Source: Anabaena lutea FACHB-196 (GTDB lineage: Bacteria; Cyanobacteriota; Cyanobacteriia; Cyanobacteriales; Nostocaceae). From it: a DNA stretch of 64,000 nt. Each line of letters starts with the position of its first letter. The stretch's first letter is position 1. A program made the position numbers and the translations under genes. Below, piece after piece: positions 25,698 to 33,871 of the stretch. The stretch lies in NCBI RefSeq assembly GCF_014698305.1, contig NZ_JACJST010000002.1, positions 62,001 to 126,000 of the forward strand, given 5' to 3'. Under the pieces are notes generated by a model, which had not been told where the DNA came from, did no database searches, and saw only the letters and a program-made list of their open reading frames with translations.

Positions 25698-26045
25698 CTT
25701 TGTCATAGGATACGTTTGGAAAGTTATGCATTACCTTCCGTCATCTTCCCTATCGCTTCTTCCTCTGTGTTCTCTGCGTCTCTGCGTGAGGTAAAAAAGC
25801 TATCTTCTCTTCCTCTGCAACTAACGTACTTCCTACTAGAGCCTACGGCTCCCGTCAGGGATACGCTTCGCTAATGCGCGAAAAAAAGAATGTCCACTCA
25901 CCCGTGAAAATCCGATTACCATAACTACATGAGAACATTGAAATCAAGTTGAAACAGAACCAACACCGCCAACAGGGTTTGTCTGACCGTTGCCAAGCAA
26001 ACTACAATAAGAATATATATTTCAATATTTTGACTAATTTGCTCT
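25698..26045. repeat. Repeat-filled spacer before the RseP-type protease
   Basis: 348 bp. 'ctctgtgttctctgcgtctctgcgtgagg' units lie at 25760-25795, and a 'ctagagcctacggctcccgtcagggatacgcttcgc' unit at 25838-25872 (an inverse relative occurs at 48010-48045). The last 90 bp probably hold the promoter of the protease gene. Confidence 0.6.
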
Positions 26046-27146
26046 ATGTCAGTTTTAGCAGCGATCGCAGTCTTGGCTATTTTGATTTTGGTACACGAAG
26101 CTGGACACTTTATAGCCGCTCGTTCTCAAGGTATTTACGTTAACCGCTTTTCCCTGGGTTTTGGCCCCGTGATTTTCAAGTACCAAGGATCACAAACGGA
26201 ATATGCTATCCGCGCTTTCCCCTTGGGTGGCTTCGTCGGCTTTCCTGATGATGACCCAGATAGTGAAGTTCCCCCCAATGACCCAAATCTGCTGCGGAAC
26301 CGTCCAGTTTTAGATCGAGCCATTGTCATTAGTGCCGGAGTCATCGCCAATTTAATTTTCGCCTATTTGATGTTGGCGTTGCAACTTGGTATCGTCGGTA
26401 TCCCCCAGGAATTCCAATATCAACCAGGTGTAATTGTCAAACCTGTGAATGAACAATCTGTTTCCTACCAAGCAGGTATTAGAGAAGGAGACATTATTCT
26501 GGCTGTTAATGGTCAAGAACTAGTTGCTGGTAGCAATTCCACCTTATTGCTAACCAAAGAAATCCAAACTCATCCCAATCAGCAAATCAACCTAAAAGTT
26601 CAACATCAAAACGAACAAAGAACCTTGACATTAACTCCTCAACAGGGTGCAGATGGTAAAGGTTTAGTTGGGATTGAACTTGGCCCTAATGGTAAAGCAG
26701 TTTATCGTCGTCCCCAAAATATTGGTGAGATTTTCACCCTTGCAGCTAATCGGTTTGAACAGTTAATCGTCGGCACAGTCAAAGGTTTTGGACAGTTAGC
26801 TACCAACTTTCAACAAACCGTTGGACAAGTTTCAGGTCCAGTTAATATTGTCAAAATTGGGGCAAAATTAGCATCTGATAATATTGCTAATTTATTCTCT
26901 TTTGCCGCAATTATTAGCATTAACTTGGCAGTTATCAATATTTTGCCTTTACCAGCTTTAGATGGTGGTCAATTGGCTTTCCTGCTCATTGAAGGTTTAT
27001 TTGGTAAACCTTTACCGACCAAGATTCAAGAAGGCGTAATGCAAACTGGTTTGGTGTTACTCTTAGGATTAGGAATTTTCCTGATAGTTAAAGAAACCAC
27101 TCAGTTAACCTTCCAGTTAGATTGGGTGCAAAAACTGTTACAGTAA
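26046..27146 (+). CDS. rseP: RseP-type site-2 membrane zinc protease
   Basis: 366 aa. Zinc ligands lie in VHEAGH (residues 17-22) at the end of the first membrane helix, and in the later NILPLPALDGG (about 300) segment. One PDZ domain (about 120-205, with PVNEQSVSYQAGIREGDIILAVNG) sits between. RseP proteins cut membrane-spanning anti-sigma factors and remnant signal peptides. The order of helices and the length match the cyanobacterial S2P family. The target here is not evident from the neighbours. Confidence 0.9.
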   Translation: MSVLAAIAVLAILILVHEAGHFIAARSQGIYVNRFSLGFGPVIFKYQGSQTEYAIRAFPLGGFVGFPDDDPDSEVPPNDPNLLRNRPVLDRAIVISAGVIANLIFAYLMLALQLGIVGIPQEFQYQPGVIVKPVNEQSVSYQAGIREGDIILAVNGQELVAGSNSTLLLTKEIQTHPNQQINLKVQHQNEQRTLTLTPQQGADGKGLVGIELGPNGKAVYRRPQNIGEIFTLAANRFEQLIVGTVKGFGQLATNFQQTVGQVSGPVNIVKIGAKLASDNIANLFSFAAIISINLAVINILPLPALDGGQLAFLLIEGLFGKPLPTKIQEGVMQTGLVLLLGLGIFLIVKETTQLTFQLDWVQKLLQ

Positions 27147-27157
27147 TCATAACGTAA

Positions 27158-27218
27158 TTTTAGATTGAGGATTTGAGATGAGATTAAATCATTAAAAATC
27201 CCCAATCTAAAAAAAATA
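27158..27218 (+). terminator. Imperfect inverted repeat, possible terminator of the protease gene
   Basis: TTTTAGATTGAGGATTT pairs with AAATCCCCAATCTAAAA across a spacer of about 22 bases. The stem is interrupted and the tail is A-rich, so it could instead be a repeat-derived palindrome. Confidence 0.45.
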
Positions 27219-27279
27219 TAGCCATCTAGTTTAAACTAGAAAACAAATTCAAAATCGTAAATCCAAAATCTAAAATTGA

Positions 27280-27927
27280 TTGACTCCTAAATCATTATCT
27301 AAAAAACAACGTGCTTTAGAAATACTTTCGCGTCTCCAGTCTCTTTATCCAGATGCGACTTGTTCTTTGGACTATTCAACACCTGTACAACTGCTAGTAG
27401 CAACTATTCTTTCTGCACAATGTACAGATGAGCGCGTGAATAAGGTAACACCAGCATTATTTAGTAAGTTTCCTGATGCTGAAAGTTTAGCAAATGCTGA
27501 TTTAGCAGAGTTAGAAGAATTGGTACGTTCGACTGGTTTTTATCGCAACAAAGCTAAGAATATTCAAAGCGCGTGTCGAATGATTGTCAATGATTTTAAT
27601 TCTGTGGTTCCTAATCAAATGGAAGAACTTTTAAAACTTCCAGGAGTAGCGCGGAAAACTGCAAATGTGGTGTTAGCTCATGCTTATGGTATCAATGCGG
27701 GAGTGACTGTAGATACTCACGTTAAGCGGTTGAGTCAGCGTTTGGGGTTAACAAAAAACACTGAACCTGTAGGCATTGAGAAAGATTTAATGAAGTTATT
27801 ACCCCAACCAGATTGGGAGAATTGGTCAATTCGTCTAATTTATCACGGACGGGCTGTGTGTAAAGCTCGTTCTCCTGGTTGTAATGTTTGTGAATTGGCT
27901 GATTTGTGTGCGATGAAATTATCATAG
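27280..27927 (+). CDS. nth: Endonuclease III (DNA glycosylase/AP lyase)
   Basis: 215 aa, TTG start. Helix-hairpin-helix LPGVARKTANVVLAHA with the catalytic Lys, and VDTHVKRLSQRLG with the catalytic Asp. The C-terminus carries the 4Fe-4S cluster cysteines (CKARSPGCNVCELADLC: spacing C-x6-C-x2-C-x5-C counting from the first). It removes oxidised pyrimidines from DNA and nicks the abasic site. The start lies in AATCCAAAATC repeats, and no strong ribosome binding site was found. Sits alone downstream of the protease gene. Confidence 0.93.
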   Translation: MTPKSLSKKQRALEILSRLQSLYPDATCSLDYSTPVQLLVATILSAQCTDERVNKVTPALFSKFPDAESLANADLAELEELVRSTGFYRNKAKNIQSACRMIVNDFNSVVPNQMEELLKLPGVARKTANVVLAHAYGINAGVTVDTHVKRLSQRLGLTKNTEPVGIEKDLMKLLPQPDWENWSIRLIYHGRAVCKARSPGCNVCELADLCAMKLS

Positions 27928-28213
27928 CCCCCAGTGGTGCAGAGTTATAGAGTGTAATATTGGAGAGTATTTCGTTTGGGAAATTTATCTTCACATTCAA
28001 CTATCAAGCTACGGATTCAAATAAATTTAAATTTACAAGTCCTTTCCAAAATTTTTTACTCCAAAGTACTGCTCAATTTGACTACAATTCTTCTATAGAA
28101 TACCGCATCATCATGATTAATTTATTCCCAAAAAACCCTTCACAAAAAGGATAAACAAATATTATCCTGCCATGCCTGTTGACAATAGACAAAAAGTATA
28201 GTAGCTTCATGTG
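27928..28213. other. Spacer before the cobalamin riboswitch
   Basis: 286 bp, AT-rich, no gene seen. It should hold the promoter for the riboswitch-controlled transcript. Confidence 0.4.
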
Positions 28214-28345
28214 TATATCGGTTTTAATGAAAAACAACCATTAAACGCAAGGGGGAAAGTCTGGTGTAAATCCAGCGCTGTCCCGCAGCTGTAATGAGAC
28301 TTACGTCTCTAAGTCAGAATGCCCGCCGAAAGTAAAACAACTCAC
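28214..28345 (+). promoter_or_regulatory. Cobalamin (AdoCbl) riboswitch
   Basis: The core elements of the B12 riboswitch occur in order: CGGTTTTAATG with a paired ACCATTA, then AAGGGGGAAAGTCTGGTG, TAAATCCAGCGCTG, the highly conserved CCCGCAGCTGTAA (B12-box region, 28293-28304), a hairpin (GAGACTTACGTCTC), and finally AAGTCAGAATGCCCGCC. This matches the Rfam-type consensus pattern as I know it. It points downstream to the DUF1636 gene at 28840. High B12 usually turns expression off. Confidence 0.9.
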
Positions 28346-28839
28346 ATCCATCTGCGTGGTACAGATGAGTAAAATCATGAATATTTCTATCAAAATTAAT
28401 CAGTTTCGCTCCAGAGATTCTCTACAGATTGTGTATTACTCTGGGAGTGTTAATAGTCAATTGAATTTCTTGCAACCTTGCACCGAAGAAGACGGGAAGC
28501 GTATATAACTGACGCTTACGGCTATCTTCAATAGATTTCTCCAAATTTCAAATAGACACAGCGGTTCTCAATTGAATCAAAATATCTCAATTGACATCAG
28601 TCCTATTTTTGGCTTGGGAAGGGATGATTTCAAACACTATTTGTTTGTAGGAAACAGGTTAAAAGTGTACTTTACCCAACTGCAAACCGCTATATCTGGT
28701 GAAAAGAATAGAAAAGATGGCATGGTGGTTAATTATTCTTTTTTTACATGAATGCAGCTATTAGACATATAGCACTAGCCGTACTGTAAAAAACTCTCAT
28801 GTCTGCGTTTATAACTGATTCTTACACATTTCTAAATCA
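28346..28839 (+). other. Long leader between riboswitch and DUF1636 gene
   Basis: 494 bp. It contains a 43-codon ORF (28377-28508, MNISIKINQFRSRDSLQ...) without a good ribosome binding site, and a stem AAGCGT / ACGCTT (about 28497-28517, loop ATATAACTG) with outer GAAGA/TCTTC pairing. The stem may act in the attenuation. Homologous CbtA/CbtB genes expected in this position in some relatives are absent. Confidence 0.4.
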
Positions 28840-29250
28840 ATGCCCAATCAAAAACATACTCTATTTGTCTGCACGACTTGTGGTGGTAAGTGGCAAGACG
28901 GGAAGCGGGTTGGTGAAAGTAAAGGTGAACAACTACTACAACAGCTTCAAGAACTTGCACAAAATAGCGAACTGCACAATCAATTCTGCATTCAGGGGGT
29001 TGAATGTATGAGTGCTTGTAGTCATTCTTGCGTCATTGCTTTTACCGCAGAGGGAAAATCAACTTATCTCTTTGGTGATTTACCCGTAGATGGAAGTACA
29101 TCTGCAATATTAGAAGGTGCAAATCTCTACTATGCTAAAGCAGATGGTTTATTACCTTGGTCAGAACGTCCAGAAGCCTTGAAAAAAGGTATTTTAGCAA
29201 AAATTCCCCCACTCAATAAGTGGGCAAATTTAAACGTCAGTTGTTGTTAA
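28840..29250 (+). CDS. DUF1636 cysteine-rich metal-binding protein
   Basis: 136 aa. It contains FVCTTCGGKW near the N-terminus and CIQGVECMSACSHSCVIAF in the middle, with several conserved cysteines, which places it in the DUF1636 (predicted metal-binding, thioredoxin-like ferredoxin) family. Members often sit behind B12 riboswitches with cobalt transporter genes. So a role in cobalt handling or B12 biosynthesis control is inferred, not shown. A small Trp-rich ORF follows at 29297. Confidence 0.82.
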   Translation: MPNQKHTLFVCTTCGGKWQDGKRVGESKGEQLLQQLQELAQNSELHNQFCIQGVECMSACSHSCVIAFTAEGKSTYLFGDLPVDGSTSAILEGANLYYAKADGLLPWSERPEALKKGILAKIPPLNKWANLNVSCC

Positions 29251-29296
29251 TTAATCACTGGATTTATCTAGATTAGAGTTTTATAGGGGCAGGCAA

Positions 29297-29479
29297 ATGC
29301 GACCGGAAAATAGTGTTTGGCAAGGAAATTTTGGCTACTGGCAAAACAGCTTTATTCATACTAATCTACTGGTAATAGGTTACACAGCATGGAAGGGATT
29401 TATGTTATTTGGGAGAGGAGTTGTGATTTGTAATGTCGATACTCAAGTTAGTCACTCTACAATTACAAGTGTCAATTAA
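29297..29479 (+). CDS. Small Trp/aromatic-rich protein of unknown function
   Basis: 60 aa. MRPENSVWQGNFGYWQNSFI is followed by a hydrophobic LLVIGYTAWKGFMLFGRG stretch and CNVDTQVSHSTITSVN. An AGGGG element lies 7 bases before the ATG. It is 46 bp from the DUF1636 stop in the same direction, so it may share the riboswitch-controlled transcript. I cannot assign a family with certainty. Confidence 0.55.
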   Translation: MRPENSVWQGNFGYWQNSFIHTNLLVIGYTAWKGFMLFGRGVVICNVDTQVSHSTITSVN

Positions 29480-29537
29480 TCCTGATTTTATTTACTTGTT
29501 TGGAAAATATCTCTAAATACTCTCCTCATAAAACTCC

Positions 29538-30566
29538 ATGAAACTACGTTCATTACTCCTATTTAGCATCACAAGTACTCTTCTGTTATCTTCACCAGTT
29601 AAGGCAAATACCAACACCAATCAAGTTGATAACCCAACTAGTTGGAGTCGAAATAAATTATCTGTACAATTACCAGAAATTAAATTTATTCCCCCAGATA
29701 CCATCAGCAATGTCCAGCCAACAAATACTAGTAAATTCACGGGTATAGTTCCTCTGGGAAGAGAAATTTTAGAACTACAAACTCCCATTAAAAAATTAAT
29801 GGCTCGCTACAAATTTCTCTCTCCTGGAATCTTCTTTATGGACTTGGAAACAGGAGATTATTTAAACGTTAATGGAGACAAATCTTTTGCAGCAGCTAGT
29901 ACAATTAAATATCCTATTTTGATTGCTTTATTTCAGGAAGTAGATGCTGGAAGAATTCAATTAGATGAAACTTTGGTAATGGGGAGGAAACATATCGTTG
30001 GTGGTTCTGGAAATATGCAGTATGCGCGGGTAGGAAGTAAGTTTAGTCTCTTAGAAACTGCAACTAAGATGATGACTATTAGCGACAATACTGCAACAAA
30101 TATGATCATAGATCGTTTAGGCGGTATTAATAAATTAAATCAAAAATTTCGCAGTTGGGGATTGCAAAATACTGTCATGAGAAATCGACTGGGAGATTTT
30201 AAAGGAACGAATAAAACCAGCGCTAAAGATTTGGTAAAACTATCAGCTTTAATGGAAAATAATCAGTTACTTTCCGATACGAGTGAATCACAAGTAATAG
30301 GTATTATGAATAGTTGTCATAATAGAAGTTTGTTACCTTCTGGTTTAGGTTCTGGTGCTAAGATAGCTCACAAAACAGGGACACTTCGGTTTATATTAGG
30401 AGATGCAGGTATCATTGAAACGCCATCAGGTAAGCGTTATTTGGCAGGAATTTTCGTGCGAAGACCGAATCATGATGCTAGAGCAAAAGATTTTATTCGT
30501 CAAGTTTCTCAGGTAGTATATGGCTATTTTGAGCATCCAAAAGTGAGTACCCAAGGAAGGTTATAG
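29538..30566 (+). CDS. Exported beta-lactamase-fold serine hydrolase
   Basis: 342 aa with a signal peptide (MKLRSLLLFSITSTLLLSS, cut near SPVKA). Active-site motifs: STIK (Ser-x-x-Lys, in AAASTIKYPILIAL), SDN (in MTISDNTATN) and KTG (in AHKTGTLRF). The omega-loop Glu motif of class A beta-lactamases (ExxLN) is not seen: the region reads LGDFKGTNKTSAKDLVKL. It therefore may act slowly on beta-lactams, or be a peptidase or esterase of the cell wall. No other resistance genes are close. Confidence 0.82.
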   Translation: MKLRSLLLFSITSTLLLSSPVKANTNTNQVDNPTSWSRNKLSVQLPEIKFIPPDTISNVQPTNTSKFTGIVPLGREILELQTPIKKLMARYKFLSPGIFFMDLETGDYLNVNGDKSFAAASTIKYPILIALFQEVDAGRIQLDETLVMGRKHIVGGSGNMQYARVGSKFSLLETATKMMTISDNTATNMIIDRLGGINKLNQKFRSWGLQNTVMRNRLGDFKGTNKTSAKDLVKLSALMENNQLLSDTSESQVIGIMNSCHNRSLLPSGLGSGAKIAHKTGTLRFILGDAGIIETPSGKRYLAGIFVRRPNHDARAKDFIRQVSQVVYGYFEHPKVSTQGRL

Positions 30567-30708
30567 ACTCACTATTCCAGTCATCTAAGAACTGCTGTAA
30601 TACCAAATTAGGATGAAGTTGCATAGAATAGGATTTCTAGAATAATTGACCGCAGACAAACGCGGATAAATATGAATGAATTAATGGATTTCATGATTCT
30701 ATGCAGCC

Positions 30709-31050
30709 TCACATAAAATTGCTATAAGTCTTTATTTGACTTGAAAGTAGATTTTTATTATATGCGCTTAATTTAGCATATATGCGAACTATAGCTTGGA
30801 ACCTTCTCCAGATGCGATCGCAATTTTTACCATTTATGTAATAATGATTATAATTCCTACATAAATACAGTTTTGACCAAAAACGAGCATGATGATAATA
30901 AGTAGGATTTTTGGTTTTTAACCATAATCCTTCCACTACAATTAAGTAGATAGACATACCTGTAGTTAATACAGGCCAAATCATGTGAAAAAACGCCGTA
31001 AATGCAAATTGCAACCGTGATAACGCTACGGTATTAGATAAAATTTCCAT
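30709..31050 (-). pseudogene. Truncated cydA (cytochrome bd oxidase subunit I) remnant
   Basis: The first 55 residues (MEILSNTVALSRLQFAFTAF, then HMIWPVLTTGMSIYLIVVEG, then LKTKNPTYYHHARFWSKLY) match the N-terminus of CydA, including the first haem-ligand histidine region (AFTAFFHM). After SKLY the reading continues with unrelated residues (CRNYNHYYINGKNC) and stops at 30709. An intact CydA has about 450-480 residues. So only the first one eighth remains; no cydB is adjacent. Confidence 0.75.
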
Positions 31051-31260
31051 ACTCTTTGAGGGAGTTACGCAAAAGAGCTAAATACCTATTTAGGATATAC
31101 AGTAATATTTGTTTACATGGTATTGCTTCCAAAAGTTTTAAGTTTTGAAAGGTTTGACAAAAGGTCGTTTTATACTTTTTCTATGCAAAGGCATTAACCG
31201 CAAAGATACGCAAGTCAAAACTAACTCATGACACAACCATATTGACTATATTTTTAATTT

Positions 31261-31971
31261 TTAATTTTTAATCCTGTTAATTATTCCCCCCTGATATTCA
31301 CACTGAAAACCTCTCTGTTCCCAAGCTTGCATATCGACATCAACCAGTTTTGTAATTTGCGAACATTGGGGCTGAATGATTTGACTTAAAATCGCCCACA
31401 ATAAGCTGCGGATAACGTCTAAGAAAGTTTTTAGCCAAGATTCATGATTACCTGGAATACCTTTTTCCTTAACAACATCAGGCTCTACCCAGATACCATG
31501 AGCGCTTAAGATGATTTGTGCCATCAACTTAGCTCGGAATACATGAGTTCCTGAAGTAATTAATTTTACCTTACGCACACCCCAACCCCGCAAAATTGGT
31601 ATTCCATAACAAAAATTTTCAAAGGTAGAATTAGCGCAATTCTCTAACCAGATATGTTGCAAATCGGCTGCTTCTCGCTGAAAAATTAGCCAAATACAGG
31701 GTTCTGGGGAACCATGAGAAATTAAAATTGGGGTTTGTGGGTATTGTTTTGCTAGTTGGGCTACATAAATTTCCCTGCGAATGCTGCCTCCTAGCACAAA
31801 TAAGGCATCTACCTGCTGTGAGGAAGCCGAAATTAAGGTTATAGTGGTGAAAGTTAGCCAACTAATGAGGATAAAACACAAAGCCAAAACAATGTATTTT
31901 GACAAACTCCAGAATTTCCTAAATCTACGCCTTAAGGAAATTAATAAATTAATGTTAAATTTATGCTTCAT
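31261..31971 (-). CDS. YdcF/DUF218-family membrane protein
   Basis: 236 aa. An N-terminal membrane helix (YIVLALCFILISWLTFTTITLI, about 25-47) is followed by the DUF218 core: DALFVLGGSIRREIYVAQLAKQYPQTPILIS, then GWGVRKVKLITSGTHVFRAKLMAQII (SGxHxxRA). Members such as SanA/ElyC act in envelope physiology, partly with lipid carriers. The last region (CSQITKLVDVDMQAWEQRGFQCEY) is specific. It is divergent from the Ctp-type protease gene. Confidence 0.82.
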   Translation of the reverse strand: MKHKFNINLLISLRRRFRKFWSLSKYIVLALCFILISWLTFTTITLISASSQQVDALFVLGGSIRREIYVAQLAKQYPQTPILISHGSPEPCIWLIFQREAADLQHIWLENCANSTFENFCYGIPILRGWGVRKVKLITSGTHVFRAKLMAQIILSAHGIWVEPDVVKEKGIPGNHESWLKTFLDVIRSLLWAILSQIIQPQCSQITKLVDVDMQAWEQRGFQCEYQGGIINRIKN

Positions 31972-32284
31972 AACATAGAAAATTAAAGCTTTATTATCTA
32001 ATATTGAAAAATTCTGCCATCAAGTCAACAAAGTGCTATCTTAGTAAAAGAATTTAGGGTGTAAAGATGAAGCAGTGACACGTGTCACAAGAGTGCTGTG
32101 TTTATTTTTACTGTAAAACAGAAAATAACAAGCGATTATTGCTAATAACATAGACAGTGATATCCACATCATTTAAAAAGGAAAAAATGATGAATTAAGC
32201 ATAGCTGAAATTGAGGGTATAAAAACTTGAAAATCTCAGGAAAGCCTGATTGTTAAACTGTCAACAATACAACTATTCTCATAC
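31972..32284. other. Divergent promoter region, YdcF-like gene / CtpB-type protease
   Basis: 313 bp. Contains a perfect 14-bp palindrome GTGACACGTGTCAC (32075-32088), AT-rich flanks and no ORF. The shared promoter region for the two divergent genes must lie here. Confidence 0.55.
32075..32088. promoter_or_regulatory. Perfect palindrome, candidate operator
   Basis: GTGACACGTGTCAC is a complete inverted repeat without spacer and lies between divergent genes, 197 bp before the protease ATG. It resembles operators of dimeric regulators, but no regulator gene is near. No second copy was noticed in this window. Confidence 0.4.
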
Positions 32285-33622
32285 ATGAACCAATCTGCGA
32301 AACGTCACTCACCGCTCCAAGCAGCCTTAATTGGTGGAGCGATCGCTACAACTGCTACTTTATCTGTATTTGGTCAAGCTTGGACTCGCTCCGTTCACGC
32401 TGCTTTACAAGATAGTCCCAAAGCGTTAGTTGACCAAGTATGGCAACTTGTGAATCGTGAATATGTTGATGGTAAATTTAATCAACAAGATTGGCAAGCA
32501 ACCAGGCAGAGCCTGTTAAGCAAAAACTATACTTCTAACGAACAAGCTTATGTAGCTATCCGCGAAGCCCTACAAAAATTGGGAGATCCATACACAAGGT
32601 TTATGGACCCTAAACAGTTTGAAACCCTAACCAGCCAAACATCTGGGGAAGTTTCCGGAATTGGCATTCGCATGGAAATAAATGAAAAAACCAAGCGTTT
32701 AACTGTCATCGAAGCTATCGAAAATTCCCCCGCCCTCAAAGCAGGTATTCAAGCCGGTGATGAGATTTTGGCAATTGACGGTAAACCTACTCTCAAAATG
32801 AAAGTAGATGATGCCTCTAGTCTTATTCGCGGTAAAGTCGGTAGCCTCGTCACCTTGAAACTGGGAAGAACCGGAAAAAATGCCTTTGATTTGAAACTGA
32901 CAAGGGCAACAATTGAAGTCCCCACAGTCCGTTATACCCTCAAGCAAGAAGGTGGTCGTCGGATTGGCTATATTCGCTTAAGAGAATTTAGCGCCCACGC
33001 AGCTGATCAAATGCGACGGGCTATTCGCAACTTGGACAATCAAAAAGCTGATTCCTATGTTTTAGATTTGCGAGGAAATCCAGGAGGTTTACTGCAAGCG
33101 AGCATAGAAATTGCGCGGATGTGGTATGACAATGGTGGAATTGTCAAGACTGTAGACCGTGTAGGCAGTAGTGAAGAAACAAAAGCCAATCGCACAGCTT
33201 TAACGAATCGTCCCTTGGCAGTTTTAGTTGATGGTAACTCCGCTAGTGCGAGTGAGATTTTGACTGGCGCACTCAAGGATAACAAACGCGCAGTAGTTGT
33301 AGGTAGTCAAACTTTTGGTAAAGCCTTAGTCCAATCAGTGCATGAACTAGCAGATGGTTCAGGATTAGCCGTCACTATTGCCCACTATTACACCCCCAAA
33401 GGCACAGATATCAACCATAAGGGAATTACTCCCGATATCAAACTAGAGTTGACAGAAGCACAAGAGCGTCAATTGGCTTCTAATCCAGATTTAATCGGGA
33501 CTCAGAGTGATCCTCAGTATGCCCGTGCTATTGCTGCTCTCTCTAATAGCAAATTTGCTCAACCTGTGACAGTTCCTAACTCACAACCTCTGAGTAGTCG
33601 TGCTGAAGACTTGAAATTTTAA
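32285..33622 (+). CDS. ctpB: C-terminal processing protease, CtpB-type (S41)
   Basis: 445 aa. An N-terminal membrane/signal segment (QAALIGGAIATTATLSVFGQA, about 12-33) leads to a PDZ domain (about 105-205, GEVSGIGIRMEINEKTKRLTV, NSPALKAGIQAGDEILAIDG) and the S41 peptidase core. The catalytic Ser is in DGNSASASEILTGAL and the Lys in TFGKALVQSV. Ctp proteases mature the D1 protein of photosystem II (CtpA) or cut other periplasmic proteins. The leader and spacing recall the cyanobacterial CtpB group. Followed by a terminator. Confidence 0.88.
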   Translation: MNQSAKRHSPLQAALIGGAIATTATLSVFGQAWTRSVHAALQDSPKALVDQVWQLVNREYVDGKFNQQDWQATRQSLLSKNYTSNEQAYVAIREALQKLGDPYTRFMDPKQFETLTSQTSGEVSGIGIRMEINEKTKRLTVIEAIENSPALKAGIQAGDEILAIDGKPTLKMKVDDASSLIRGKVGSLVTLKLGRTGKNAFDLKLTRATIEVPTVRYTLKQEGGRRIGYIRLREFSAHAADQMRRAIRNLDNQKADSYVLDLRGNPGGLLQASIEIARMWYDNGGIVKTVDRVGSSEETKANRTALTNRPLAVLVDGNSASASEILTGALKDNKRAVVVGSQTFGKALVQSVHELADGSGLAVTIAHYYTPKGTDINHKGITPDIKLELTEAQERQLASNPDLIGTQSDPQYARAIAALSNSKFAQPVTVPNSQPLSSRAEDLKF

Positions 33623-33665
33623 GCTTTGTGACCAGGTGTTCATGTATTTTTGTGATTAATTTGCT

Positions 33666-33695
33666 CCCACTCTTAGAATCAAGGGTGGGATTTCA
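33666..33695 (+). terminator. Terminator after the Ctp-type protease
   Basis: CCCACTCTT, loop AGAATC, AAGGGTGGG, then ATTTCATT. The stem is 9 bp with one G-T wobble. It lies 43 bp after the stop. Confidence 0.65.
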
Positions 33696-33815
33696 TTAGG
33701 AATTCTAGATTTTGAAAACAACCAAATATAGATTTTTATAGATACATACTGATATAGATTTATAAATCTAATACGCGTAAATTCTAAGATAGAAAGATAG
33801 CACTAAGTTTTTTAC

Positions 33816-33846
33816 AATCCAAAATCCAAAATCCAAAATCTAAAAT
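33816..33846 (+). repeat. AATCCAA heptamer repeat tract
   Basis: Four tandem copies of aatccaa (with a final aatctaa) upstream of the glycosyltransferase gene; the same tract type occurs before pntA2, in gpsA, before nth and in cobN. Just before it (33755-33770) lies TAGATTTATAAATCTA, a 16-bp AT-rich palindrome. Confidence 0.8.
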
Positions 33847-33871
33847 GGTATCAGTCAGATAATTTCAGATT

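Noticed and set aside
28377-28508. 43-codon ORF after the riboswitch as a certain gene
   Set aside because: No ribosome binding site and no recognisable sequence; kept only as a possible leader ORF.
28799-29011. Overlapping 70-codon frame at the start of the DUF1636 gene
   Set aside because: It overlaps the cysteine-rich DUF1636 frame in a different register and has no conserved features.
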